Of a stretch of 64,000 bases of DNA, positions 47,448 through 58,723 are shown piece after piece. A program made the translations under genes and the position numbers. Below the pieces are notes generated by a model, which searched no databases, was not told where the DNA came from, and saw only the letters and a program-made list of their open reading frames with translations. Origin of the DNA: Aureobasidium sp. EXF-3400 (Eukaryota > Ascomycota > Dothideomycetes > Dothideales > Saccotheciaceae); contig SWBL01000168.1 of assembly GCA_024195585.1 (NCBI GenBank), positions 42,094-106,093 on the forward strand, read 5' to 3'. Positions within the stretch are counted from its first letter, which is position 1, and each line of letters starts with the position of its first letter.

Positions 47448-49370
47448 ATGGACGACTCTGACTCTTCAAGCCTCTCATCGGCACCGCCGACCGACGACGA
47501 GAAGCCTCTCGCTCCCATCTTTACAAAAATGGCAAAGGGCAAGAAGGCTGCACCCAGAAAGAAGAAGGCTCCGGTCACTCCTTCGACTCCACCATCACCT
47601 CCGCGACCCAAACGATCTCCCTCTCCGCCGCATGAAGAGTCCCTGGCTGACAATCCTGATGTCGCCGTATGTCGAGCCTACTCTACACGCGTACGAACGC
47701 GACATGGCACGCATGCTAACAGAGAATTGGCCAGTTCCTTGTCATGTTCCGATCTCGCTTCAGCCACGCATTTTCCTCCAAACTACCCCATTTCGGTCCT
47801 CAAGATATTGAGAAGGGTGTCGCCGAATCCCCTCCATCGCCGCAAGTTGAAGAGTTGATGTGCGCAATGCTCGCACTTGTCCTGAATCGCAAGAAGCCTG
47901 TCGAGTGAGTTCCAGGCACAGCCCAGCTCCGCCCAGCACACCACTGACACACAAGCAGACGGGGCCACCACGGTCGCGCAATGGAAGAAGCTCTGTCGAC
48001 TCAGAAACATCAATGGCCACTGTCATGGAACCGTGTCAATCCTCTCGCAGGCAGCAGAACCTTCCCAGACATGTCGCCCGCCGAACGGTTGAATCTCCTC
48101 CGCACTCTCGCAATCTGGTCGCTCACCTCATCCGAGGTCGTCTCACAAACAATCAAAGACTCATACAAGATCACGCGCCGCGATGATGACATAAACCAAC
48201 CCCTGTCAGTCCAGCACTGGGGCTTTGATGGCGACAAGAGAAAGTACTATCTGATTGAGGGCCAAGAGGATACCAGCTTCCGTGTATATCGCGAGGCCAA
48301 TCGTCATAGCCAACACCCTCAATGGTGGAGTGTTGCAGAGACCATCGACGAGGTTAACGCATTGGTCGAGAAACTGGAGACCAAGGATACCACTCAGGCT
48401 GCTCGCCGTTTGGCTGACAAGATGAAGGCCGCCGTGCCACGATTCGAGGCATCTGACGAGGTGAGTTTGCGCATACCTTCGATTTGCACCACGAATACTG
48501 ACCCCTTTGCAGAAACGCAAGCGTCGCGAATACCGCCAAGCGCGCAAGGCACAATTCACCAAACCCGAACTTGGTTTCTCGCTTTACGAAGGTCGCACTC
48601 GCGGCAAGCGCATACGTTACACATATTCAGACAACGAAGACGAGTCCGACGCCACAGGTTCACGTCGTTCCACAAGGCATTCTGGGCATTCCACCCCCGC
48701 CGATTCTGGTCCGGTCGTGACCGCCAGCGGCCGCCAAGTTCGTCCTGCAAGAACCGGTATATATGGAGAATCTCTTCTGAGCGGCCAAGCCGATACACCC
48801 GACTATGCCGCCTCGGAAGCTTCGCGCACTTCTGGAAGAGCGATAAGAAACAGCACCCGTCTGTCTCCCCTGAACGAGGATCGCAAGAGAAAGTCAAGAG
48901 GATACAACTCTATGGACGATGACAGTGATGAGGAAGATGCACCTTCTAGTGGAAACGAATGGGATGGAGGAGACGACGACGATAATGAGGAGGATGATGT
49001 TGACATGGCTGACGGAGAGGATGAGGATGATATGGATCTGGACCAAGATGTGAAGAGAAGCCTTGTTGTCAAGCTCAAACTGAGCAGACCACAACAGCCG
49101 GTCAAGACAGAAACCGCGCCTACGGAGGAGGAAAAACCGCCACCAGCCTCCAATGATGAGTCTCGGGTTTCCGTCGCTCGGCAAGACCTCGAGAACTTGT
49201 CAACCAAAGACGAGACTGCACCAGCACCCCCTGCAGCAGAACACCCCGCAGCCGTCGACTCTATGGATTTTGGACTGCCCCCCGATCAGAAGACATATCA
49301 CGCCCACCCGCCTCCTGCGCCATTGCCCGCGGTCAACATGCCTGAGGAGAGAACCAATGGCAATATTTGA
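47448..49370 (+). CDS. DDT/WHIM-like chromatin remodelling subunit
   Basis: Exons 47448-47666, 47735-47904, 47959-48460 and 48513-49370 give 582 aa. Residues 1-70 are Ser/Pro/Lys-rich. From about 72 (DVAFLVMFRSRF) through EELMCAMLALVLNRKK to MSPAERLNLLRTLAIWSL near 190 the helices match the DDT plus WHIM1 arrangement. A WHIM2/3-like segment follows (VQHWGFDGDKRKYYLIEG, near 225, and QWWSVAETIDEVNALVEKLE). The second half is basic (KRKRREYRQARKAQF) and then very acidic (about 435-475), and disordered. DDT-WHIM proteins are non-catalytic subunits of ISWI-type remodellers (RSF1/ITC1/ACF families) that sense linker DNA. Which complex it joins cannot be told. Family resemblance is by pattern and order, not strict motif identity. 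Confidence 0.75.
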
Positions 49371-50289
49371 GCAGGCCATCATCTTCTATTTCGCTCGTCT
49401 AGATTTTGGAGTTGAGGGTGTTTTTTTTCGGCATGATATCCCTTTTTGTTTTTGCCTGGCGTGGGGTCTTCACAAAACGAACTTTTGGGGTGGTGGAATG
49501 AGTGAGGGGATAGGCAGGAAGGTCCATGAACGGCACTTCAATTAGCATCGCATACATGAACGCGGTTCGGCCTCTCTGTGTCGCATTTGCCTTAGTTGCT
49601 ATAGTGGAATAAAGGACGAGTAAGAGGAAAGTCATGGTCTTCCCTCACGTCTCGTATCATCTTTTGCATTGCGTTCCATCTCTACTGTTCTAAGGCCTTT
49701 TTTCCATTTTTCGTTGTGATTCCTGTGAGATTCTCGTACTTAGAGAGATGATCGGGGCAGGATCGTAAAATGTGAGTATTCGTAAGTTTTTGTCTAGGTA
49801 TAAGGCAACACTCTATAGTTCAGAGATTATGAAGATCATTGTTGACGATCACAGAAACGGGACGAAAGAGTAGAATATCTTCAAGTAGGGAGGAACGGCA
49901 TGCACTTGGATATACCTATCGAAGAAGGATGAGCGTAGGTAAAGAGATAGACACAAAGGTGTGACAAGGGACTATTATCTTGGATGTAAGAAGGAATCTC
50001 ATGCGCTTGGATATGCTCATTGAAAGAAAGGCTGAAGCGTAGGTAAAAGAATAAACTAGAGTGTGGTGGTGTGATGATTAACAAAGAAAAAGGCAAGGAA
50101 AAGTAAAAAAAAAAACACCCAAACGACCCTTGCCCGCGGTCTGTCTGTTCAACAAGACCTCTCTGATCCTAGAACAAAAGAAAAAATCTCTCCTATTGCG
50201 CCGAACCCATGATGAAGAAGGAAAAAGCATCTGTTTTGTAGTTCGTAAAATCGTTAAAAGCCCTCCTTCTTGATCTGCCCGATCTGCTT
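49371..50289. other. Intergenic, convergent 3' ends (919 bp), with a short duplication
   Basis: Spacer between the DDT/WHIM gene and the 628-aa unknown. It holds a diverged direct repeat of about 85 bp with a ~99-bp offset (49883-49967 and 49982-50070), sharing CTTGGATAT and GCGTAGGTAAA. An A-run lies at 50107-50115. No gene seen. Confidence 0.5.
49883..50070. repeat. Diverged direct duplication, ~99-bp offset
   Basis: Two neighbouring copies share, in order, AGGAA(C/T), CATGC(A/G)CTTGGATAT, GAAGGATGAGCGTAGGTAAA / GGCTGAAGCGTAGGTAAA, and GGTGTGA. The copies differ by substitutions and small gaps. Confidence 0.65.
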
Positions 50290-52235
50290 CTAGTAGCGGA
50301 TGTGAGGTGCACTGCAAGCATCACCTTCATCAGGAATCAAAATGCCATCTTTGACTCCACCCATTTTTTCAAGCTGATCCATCCAAGTAGTGGGTTTCTT
50401 GCTTTTACCCTTGATGTTCCACCATGCCTTCTTTTCGCCGGCTTCTTTTGGCGGTACTGGTGGTGGAGAGCGGACTACGATGCCACGTTGTGATGTCTTT
50501 TGATTGTGCTTGCTGGAGGAGGCTGGTCTCTCTGATGGTTTCTTGTTGATGGAACTGCTGCTTACGCTGCCGAGAGGAGTGGGTATGCTAGAGCTGTCGT
50601 AGTTGCGATGTTGCGAGAATCCAGTAGATGGGGAGGAGAAGGCTGGGTTGCTTGGTGATCGCACGCGTGAGCTTTTTGAGTCGCCTCCTTGGTGGGAAGA
50701 GATGGCCCGTATGCTTGAGGATATGGGCTCTGGGGTTCGCGATCGAGCCGCAGACTTGCTACGTGGTTGAAGATTGTCGCTTGTGTGGGCGGCTGCAAGG
50801 TTTGGCATCTTGGTAGCGGCAGTGTGACGGGGTGAGCGAGTAGGCATGTAGACCTCTGGCTTATCCTTGACTGGGGTACCCAACCGTGCTGCGATGATCT
50901 CGTCCTTCTCACTCATCACACTGTCGACCGATTTGGTATTCTTACTGTGCGCAGGACGGACAGGATGATGTGTGAGTGGAGGAGCTGGAGGTGCAGCTCG
51001 TGTCGGACGTACGGGTTGCTCATCCTTCCATTGATCAAGACTAGGGAGCGGAGGCAGCTCGCGGTTCAGATTGATCTCTGCCTTTTTCGACTTTGAGAAT
51101 ATAGGGCTCTCGACTCTTCCATTTCTCGAATCTGATCTGCTGATCTCAGTCTGTGCATGTTCCTTCTTCAGAGTCTTGCCCCAGCTCCTCCAGCCACCGC
51201 GAATCTCTGGATCTTGAGACTTTGAATCGGAGCGTAACGAAGAGCGTGAAGTGGATCTGCTAGGTGCTCGGCTGTTGTTGGGGCCTCCGGAGCTGCTCGG
51301 GCGGATGTACTCCTTGATGTTGTCGCGAATGCTTCGGATGCTTCGTGCCCTGCTAGGAGCACGAGACAATGGCGGAAGTGCAGCCTGTTCTTCTTCGGCA
51401 GCTTGTCTCTGGCGACGACGCTCGAGTTCGTTGCGCATCCACTCAATGGCAGAAGTATCGTTTTTGGGGGCCTGCTCTTGCTCAACGGGTATGTGCGACG
51501 AGTCCCGCTTTGAGTTACGCGCGGGTGTGATGGCGGCCGATGTAGGGGCTGTAGAGGTACTCCAATGGTACTCGGTCACGTCTGTGATGGGAGTAGAGCC
51601 GGTGGTCTCGCCAGAGAGCGAACGTTTGGCGACGTGAGGACGCGCACCAAGATCGCTGCCCGGAGAGAGAAGGGTATTGGGGACCGGAGTCTTTGCACGA
51701 CTGCCCATTGGCGTGTCGTGCTTGGACTTGCCGAGAAGGGATTGAACAGGGTCAATTCCCGGGTCTGATTTGTCGAAGAGCTGATCAATGGCAGCATCTG
51801 GACGGTAGGCATACTTTAGCGGGTGTTTTTCATCGGCGGAATCGGTACGTGGAGGGAAGGGACGAGAGGATTGGGATCTGAGGGTGGATGCGGATCTCTT
51901 GATGGCGTCGTAGTCGAGTGCTTGCTTGGTTTCTTGAGGCGCGGTGGATTGGGCATCGGCGGGAGGGACATAGTGATGTGAAGGCTTGGTGTTGAGCAGA
52001 ACTGCAGCACAGGCTAATCGCAGATCGGATTCGACCTTTGTTGACAGAGGAGCGCGGTGTCCAGGATACGGCGAGGGTGGTGGACTCTCTTTCGTGACGG
52101 CGGTGGGCATACGATCATCAGCTCTGTGTGGGCCAATCTAGAGGCAAGAGTCAGCCCATGTGTGCAGCAGCACTTTTGTGCAGATTCGCGGCTTACGAGA
52201 TTCGCCAGACCCAGCGCCAGCTTCTTTCCCTTCAT
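50290..52235 (-). CDS. Fungal Ser/Pro-rich protein of unknown function
   Basis: Exons in gene order 52235-52197 and 52137-50290 give 628 aa. The first exon has 13 codons (MKGKKLALGLANL), joined to IGPHRADDR. I chose this start over the ATG inside exon 2 because the splice is canonical and in phase and the short exon is well formed. A conserved-looking segment SDLRLACAAVLLNTKPSHH lies at about 50-70. Residues ~225-260 contain a Trp-centred helix (SAIEWMRNELERRRQRQAAE), and ~590-620 contain KAWWNIKGKSKKPTTWMDQL near the C-terminus. The rest is low-complexity Ser/Pro/Arg sequence. These islands suggest a conserved adaptor or signalling protein, but I do not recognise a family. Confidence 0.72.
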
Positions 52236-53634
52236 GGTCGCGTGAAGTAGAGTGCGAGCGGACGAGGAAGCGGACTCTCGTTGAATTATCAGATTATCAG
52301 CAGCCAGAGAGTCGTGCAGCAGCAGCAAAGATTAGAGGGGAACAGGGCTAGATGGTGATATCGGGTGGGATGGCCGTCGGTACTCTGGGCAGGTACTTTG
52401 ATGTACAGTACACTGATCTAGCAGGTACGGAGATCCAAGTCTAACATCAGCCGCAGCTCGTGGTTAAGAGGGCAAAGTGGCGGCGTCTTGTCGCGGTCCA
52501 GTCAAAGTGCTGGTGTGTATCAAACATGCTTTGTCCGTTTCAAGCCCGTCTGTGATACTGGACCTCGAATACAAGCCGTCACATGTTCTTCCCACACCTC
52601 AGCCAGATTGCAGAATTGTCACTGCGCCCTTCTGCGATGGCCAGTCTACCAAGGGACGCGCCTGCCGCGGATCATTGGCCTGGCCCACGTTCCAAGAGAA
52701 CTCAAGCGCGTTTCAGCCTCGTCCGAGGCGCCTGTTTCCTGACACGAGTCTCACTCTGACACACTTACACTCGCCTACCTACACGGCTTCGTCTGCTCTT
52801 GACCGCTCGCAACAATACAAGAAACGCTCAAACTCCTTACAATCACCAACTTCCAACAACATCATCGCGCGCCCTTTCCTCTCACCATCAATCTCGATAG
52901 CTCGCATGTATGGCCGTTACAACTTTGTTTTTTGCCGACGATAAGATTGCAACCGTCAGAGCTCGGTCTCCGGAACCAGCCATCGCACAAAACCTGCGGC
53001 TGATCCTCACCCCACCCGTCTGCACCTGACCAGTGACTGGCTACTTTGGCCAAGTCGTCTCAATATATTTCGTCAAACTCCATCTCGCCAAACGACAAGG
53101 AGATTTGTTAATATCTATTCCACGAACCATTCCTTGCTCGTCTGAAATGAACCCTACATCCTACTCTCCATGGAGAAGAGCGAAGGAGCATTAGACTTTG
53201 ACAGTCCGGTGGATTGCAAAAATCTAGTTTGCTCTCTTTCGGAAAGCAAGAGTCGTGTCCATCGACCATCGCCCATCGAGGAAGCTGCTCGTCATGAGGT
53301 TGGGAGTCTCGATCTTCTTGTCTTTCTAATTTTCCACCTCACCATCAAACACCTAACTGCTCGTCTAGCAAGCGAGCCACTCATCCTTCCAACGTGACCT
53401 TTGTTTGTTGTTCCGAGGATCATCTTCATTTCCATCTCCTTGCCCATGTAAGTGTCTAGATGGTTGAAAGACGACCGGTCATGACATATGATTGACCTGT
53501 AATGCTATTGTCTATATGCTGTCAACTGGTTTAAGGCTCCGAGCTTCTCTGTTCAATGACTATGTCACACACTTTCACTGTCTGGCCCCCATATCCATTC
53601 CCATATCTATAAACATGCTCATCAGACTCTCCTC
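52236..53634. other. Intergenic (1.4 kb) upstream of the 628-aa gene
   Basis: No convincing gene. On the + strand, 52790-52905 resembles a fungal 5' leader (C/A-rich, CAACAACATCATC type), and 53300-53450 contains a branch-site/acceptor-like sequence (CACCTAACTGCTCGTCTAG) and a strong donor (GTAAGT at 53448). ORFs here are short (75 codons or fewer with an ATG). A spliced non-coding transcript or small gene is possible. Confidence 0.35.
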
Positions 53635-54624
53635 TCAATCCTTCAAACATCCAGCCAACGCTTTGGATCCAACCACAATTCCCAACGTGCCTACCACCCA
53701 TAAAGGCAACACGAAGGGCACAAGACCCCTATGCACCGGAACCTGTAATATTAGTCCCGTTCCTACTGCCACAACCATCTGTACGGCAATCCAAAAGCCC
53801 GCTGCCCTGATCCCTCTTCCCTTGCAAATACTCTCCCGATCATACCTAATCTTCAACCCGATAAAAACAAGAAACATCAAGACAAGCAGGACCATCAAAC
53901 AAATCCCCATCATATCAACCCAGAAATAAGGATGAAAGTGATCAAGACTCAGCGACGTCGACCCCAGCCTCGCAGTATGTGCAACACTACTAACTTTCCT
54001 CCTCTTTCCCCCAGCAGAACCACAACCTGCTCCTCCCTCCACATCCCCAAAATCGTTGACATAGGTTTGTACTCTACTCAACCTAGCCCCATCCACCTCA
54101 TCAACCTCCACCCTGATATTCTCTCTTGTTTCCTCCTCTTCTTCTCCATCACGTATAAGGCCCAACTCTTCTGCTCTCACGAGCCCTAGTTCCGCAGCTT
54201 CATAGTCGCGGATACGTTCGTGCCAGAGATCGATTTCTATACAGTCGATTCTGCTGAGAACATGTCTGTTCATTTCCTCCTCTTCTTCTGGTTCTGATTG
54301 AGTTTCTCTTTCTGCTTCTTCTTCTGCGCGTGCGGCTTCGAGGATGGCGATTTGACGTGGATGCAGAGTTAGGATGTGGTGGAGAGATGCTGTTGCTGAG
54401 GATGTTGTTGATGCGTTCTGGAGCTTTTTAGGTGGAGGAGAGGTGTGAGCAGTGGAAGTGCGCTCGTGAGGTAGTAGTGAGGTTGTTTCATTGTAGGTGC
54501 ATGTGCTGGAGCTTGACTTTGATGTGTTTCGAGAGGTCATGGCGGTACTGGATGCGCTTTTTGCGTTCTTGAGGGTGCTGTTGTTGCTGGTGTTGCTGCT
54601 GTGGCCTTGCATCGTATATTTCAT
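53635..54624 (-). CDS. Predicted two-pass membrane protein of unknown function
   Basis: One exon of 329 aa, ATG at 54624 (a second ATG at residue 5 is equally possible). Residues 1-75 are Ser/Thr/Asn-rich. Residues 80-190 are strongly acidic and helical (EAARAEEEAERE, then EPEEEEEMNRHVLSRIDCIE). A basic turn (GGKRRKVSS) precedes two hydrophobic segments at about 240-262 (GICLMVLLVLMFLVFIGLKI) and 277-315 (AGFWIAVQMVVAVGTGLILQ and PFVLPLWVVGTLGIVVGS). This suggests an acidic cytosolic domain on a membrane anchor. I recognise no family. Codon use is irregular at the N-terminus, and an unseen intron there cannot be excluded. Confidence 0.62.
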   Translation of the reverse strand: MKYTMQGHSSNTSNNSTLKNAKSASSTAMTSRNTSKSSSSTCTYNETTSLLPHERTSTAHTSPPPKKLQNASTTSSATASLHHILTLHPRQIAILEAARAEEEAERETQSEPEEEEEMNRHVLSRIDCIEIDLWHERIRDYEAAELGLVRAEELGLIRDGEEEEETRENIRVEVDEVDGARLSRVQTYVNDFGDVEGGAGCGSAGGKRRKVSSVAHTARLGSTSLSLDHFHPYFWVDMMGICLMVLLVLMFLVFIGLKIRYDRESICKGRGIRAAGFWIAVQMVVAVGTGLILQVPVHRGLVPFVLPLWVVGTLGIVVGSKALAGCLKD

Positions 54625-56063
54625 CTGAAATGCCTTTGTCTTCGGTATCCGTAGAGCTCAAATCTCTGCTTCTTGCCGTAAGGGTCTGCTGCACCAATTG
54701 ATAAAAGCAGAACCAACAGACAAGCATGTGCTATGAGTCGATGTCTAACCTTTCAACCATCATACTGACCTCAGACATCTCACGTGCTTACTCCTCACCA
54801 TACCGTCTAAACTCTTACCAGAACACCTCCAAGCTTCTGGTTGAGCAAGAAACTAACAAAAAGTTCACTTGGCATAAGAAAATGATCATATGATCTTGAG
54901 AGCTATATGTCTCAGGCTGTTAAACGGATAAAGTAATAGCAGCGAAATCACTATAGGCGGCTGGGGTATATAGGACAGTGGAAATCGACCCAGGAGGCAG
55001 TGATCACTGTATGAGAAAGCGCGAAGAGAGGTCCAGCGAGCTCGTAAGTATACCAATCTCCCCGTGTGCTAAAGTCTGTGACTTCAAAGCGAGGTCGTCA
55101 CCATAAAAAGATAAGGGTTTCTACACTGTGGAGTACTGATGGATCCAAAGAGAGCCCAGAGTATATTGTTTCTCGAAAGATGCCCTCTAATTCTTCAAGA
55201 CTGCTGTGCTTTTCATAGCTGTATGCGTGATACGTTTTTACACATGCGGAGAGACACCAACATCGGAAGCATCACGGTCTTTGGAGTAAGTAGATGATGT
55301 GCAAGTTCAATGCAAGGGATGTGCTGGATAAAGTCGGACCGATCTTGATGACAGCACAGTGGGCCATCAAGGTCGTGAGCTCCATAGAAAAAAAAAGTTC
55401 GACGCACATTGGAGGTGCAGATCGATATAGCACACGACCACGAAGACAGGAAGCTATATCAAGCGTCAATGGATATAGCCATGATGTACTACTGTCAGGT
55501 GATAGCAGAAATATCGTTTTATATTGGCGCACTCGAAGTCATTGCATGTCACATCACATTTGCACAGTGGAAGAAGTTTTTTTGCGAATAGCAGTTTTCT
55601 GATTTTCAGAACAGCCAACCGCAACGGTAAGGCTCTTTCAGATCTCAAAGGTGCAGCCTACGAAGCATGACACCGGTGTTAGAAAGGTGAAAGGGGGCCT
55701 TCCAATTGCCAGGCAATGAACACTCCATGATGATAGCTCGAGTGAAAGATTGACCGACTCCTCCGTCCATTCTTGTGAACGCAGCAAAAACATGCAACAC
55801 CTGGGATTCTTCCCCTCCTCAGCTTCAAGCTGCCAACATGCGCCCTCCGAGCCAACTGTTTGAGAGTCGGCTACAAAGATGGCGTGAACATGCGAGCGAA
55901 TCCGATAAGGTTTGTGAGAAAAAGTGGTGGCCCTCCAGAGACAGTCGCGAGTAAAGAATTGCGTTTGTCGACGTCAGTGGTGAGCATTGGACGCAGTGGC
56001 CCAAAAGATGTAGTGGATTTTAAATCAAGGAGCCGTGATGATCGAGTTGTCGGGGCGAGTCAT
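54625..56063. other. Intergenic (1.4 kb) between the membrane-protein gene and eL41
   Basis: Contains the upstream region of the minus-strand membrane protein and the 3' flank of eL41. On the + strand, 55294-55591 holds two ORF segments in different frames that could be one short protein split by a frameshift or a very short intron (see findings). No other feature. Confidence 0.35.
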
Positions 56064-56201
56064 TTACTTGCTGTAACGGCGGTGATTAGTATGGTGCGCG
56101 CAGAGGAAGCATGTATAGAGGTAAACTCACGATCTGGCTCTCGTCTTTCTTCTCTTGCGCTTCAGTCTGCGAACTCTCTTCTTTCTCCACTTGGCTCTCA
56201 T
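56064..56201 (-). CDS. RPL41: Ribosomal protein eL41 (25 aa)
   Basis: Exons in gene order 56201-56131 (71 nt) and 56070-56064 (7 nt) encode 25 residues beginning MRAKWRKKRVRRLKRKRRK and ending in ARSK. The 60-nt intron has a GTGAGT donor, an ACTAAT branch site and a TTACAG acceptor, and splits the Ser codon. Without splicing the frame would stop one residue earlier, lacking the conserved final Lys. Just upstream a leader intron is visible (GTAAGT at 56268 down to a TTGCAG ending at 56208, with a CTAAT branch site). eL41 is the smallest ribosomal protein and sits at the 60S-40S bridge. It is divergent from the FHA kinase, 266 bp between starts. Confidence 0.95.
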
Positions 56202-56207
56202 CTTGGC

Positions 56208-56268
56208 CTGCAAGGACAACAATTAGTAGCTGTCGAGGGCAATTGAAGATGCAATGCCAAAAACTTAC
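56208..56268 (-). other. Leader (5' UTR) intron of eL41
   Basis: 61 nt with a GTAAGT donor, CTAAT branch site and TTGCAG acceptor ending six bases before the ATG. Introns in the leaders of ribosomal protein genes are common in fungi. Predicted from splice signals only. Confidence 0.7.
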
Positions 56269-56467
56269 AGTATTGTCGAGATAAGGTGGTGAGTGATGAG
56301 AGAAGAGAGGGAAAGCTCAGCTGCGAAGCTCGAAATGATAACTCGACGCAGGTGCGTGCGTGTGCCGAGTTTGCTTGGCGCTGACACGTGATCCAACCCC
56401 ACCTTGTTCGAGTACCACCACTTGTGTCATCCTGCCCTCGTCGAGTATGAATTGATTTAAGAGCAGC

Positions 56468-58723
56468 ATGGCCGAGGAGCTCCCTGTCGGCAGTCTGACT
56501 TTTGCCAACCAGCGTCGTCGTCTAGTGGACAAAGGTATGTGACTGGGTACAGTTTCTTTCGCTCAACCCCTCCTCACTCTCTACCCTTTAGATGCAATTA
56601 GCATATGGCCCAAGCAAGAAATCATCCTAGGATGCAGGCAACTTCAACAGTATGCTGTTTTCCAAGCTTGAAGTCTGGCCATGTACTCAACTCTCTAGGC
56701 ATGTCGATGACCATGACCCCACCATATCCTATCGCCATCTGGTCCTCCGCTGTGTGCAGTTCGACGAAGATGCTGCAACTTGGAATGTAGCTCCCATGGT
56801 CTACGCTAAGAACAAGTCCATGAACGGAACCGTACTTACTCGCGAGTATCCCGCCGAGGATGGTTCAACCGTCCGACTTGATCATCAACTTTCCAAGTCG
56901 ATGGGCCCTGTGCTTCTCCAAGACGGCGATTGTTTATACTTTTCAAAGTCAACCTTTGTTCAGTACAACGAGCTCGGCTCTAACAACGGCTCCAACATGT
57001 CGTTCATCATGGACTGCGAAGTCAAGGTAGGTGGGATCTGCGTGCACGATCCGTTGTGAGTTGCTCACCTTACGAATAGCGGTTCCAAGCAGACTTTACT
57101 ATCTACCCTCGTCTCATTAGCGCTGGTGGTCAAGGTGAGGTGTTCGTTGCCTGGGATCGCAATGCTGGTCAGCAAGTTGCATGTAAAGCTGTCTCTTTAG
57201 CTGGCGTGGATCTGCGCCATGATCAAGATGCACCCAACGAAGCGCTGTCAATGCAGACCGCTTCCAACCGCGCTTCCAGAGTGCAGTCAGTAAAGCTGCT
57301 TCGCAAGATACACCGTCTCGAGGTCGAGTATGAGATTCTCAAGGACCTAAGTCATGTACGCTGTCTCACGTTTTGGTCTCAAGGTGGCACTAATCCTGAA
57401 TAGCCGAACATCATTGACATGAGGAAGGTTATCATCACGACCCACCACATGTCAGTTCTGCTTGGAGATCTCAAGGTTGATAAGCCACGCTGATCTTTCT
57501 TCCACAGCTACATCATACAAGAACTCATGACAGGCGGCGACTTGTTCTCTTACATCTACTACAAAGGTGGATGTCTCGGAGACACTATGAGCGCAGTCAT
57601 CACTCGGCAGCTCCTCAAAGCTGTCGAATACCTACACAACCATGGAATCGTACATCGCGATATAAAGCCCGAGAACATCCTGATGACTTCCTGGCATAGC
57701 ACCACCCGCGTCGTTCTGACTGATTTCGGGATAGCAAAGCGGATCAGTCGCTCTAGCGTCTCAACCAGTCAGCCAGGCAGAATATCTCGCATGTTTTCGA
57801 ATTGTGGTACATATGGTTTTACCGCCCCGTGAGTCGATTAAGCGTTTAACAGAAGAGCTCGACTAATGAGGAACAGTGAGATCAACAGACTGAATCCGTC
57901 CATGGCACCGAACAAGGGTTACAGCAGCGCAATCGACCTCTGGTCAGTCGGTTGTGTCAGCGCACTCATGTTGACTGGCAGTCTCGCTTTCAACCACCGG
58001 GACGGCGATCAAGACATTGGCCAGATCAACTCACGCTCTGTCAGCGCCTATGATTTGGCTCAAATCGACCAGGGTAAGCACAGCTGGGAAGGAGTGCCGA
58101 ATAAAGTGAGACAATTTGTGATGTCCTTGCTCGCACTCCAAGAGGACAAGCGTTCAACAGCCAAGAAAGCGCTTGAGCACGACTGGTTCACCAACGACAT
58201 CTGCGCCGAGGGTTTCGACGCCGTCTACGAAAGATCCATCTGCGATTGGAGGCCAAGCACTACGCACAAGGACGATATCATTGTCAACATTGACACCAGT
58301 GATATCGCCATTCCTACACCTAGTGCTTCACAAGTTGTTCGCCAACGATCCGACTCTGCAGTCGTCCAGTCAGGGTTCTTCCAGGCGCAAGAAAAAGACG
58401 ACGACAACCAGAGAGACATGTCCTCTACTCCTGGTCGGTTCAGCGAGCATGAGCCAGACAGCAACATTCTCTTAGCAGCTAGCCCTGCATCACAGCCATG
58501 GGTGGCTCCTCAATCTTCTGACCCTAAACAAGACCTTGCTTCCCTGCAGCCGTCACTTGAACTCCATCCACCAGAGTCATCAGATCCTGATCAAGACCTT
58601 GACTCTATGAAACCATCAGCATACCTCAGGAAGTTGCAGGCGTCGCCAGAGCTTACTTGGCCTTCGTCGCCGCCCAACAATCGCAGAACGCGTTTCCCTT
58701 CTCCCGAATTCCCTTGGTCTTGA
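56468..58723 (+). CDS. FHA-domain serine/threonine kinase (Rad53/Chk2/Mek1-like)
   Basis: Seven exons: 56468-56534, 56592-56649, 56699-57026, 57080-57355, 57404-57450, 57508-57828 and 57877-58723, giving 647 aa. Residues ~25-145 form an FHA domain (IILGCRQ, then TISYRHLVLRC with the conserved Ser and His, and NGTVL). The kinase domain runs ~155-410: glycine loop GGQGEVF (165), VACKAV (Lys ~187), IVHRDIKPENIL (307), DFGIAKR (331), GTYGFTAPEI. There is a long activation segment, as in Chk2-type enzymes, and an inserted loop between the ATP-binding Lys and the helix C region. The C-terminal ~200 residues are disordered with SQ/SP sites. Such kinases respond to DNA damage or meiotic breaks. A single FHA and this length are closer to Mek1/Cds1 than to the two-FHA Rad53. 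The exact orthologue is uncertain. Confidence 0.87.
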
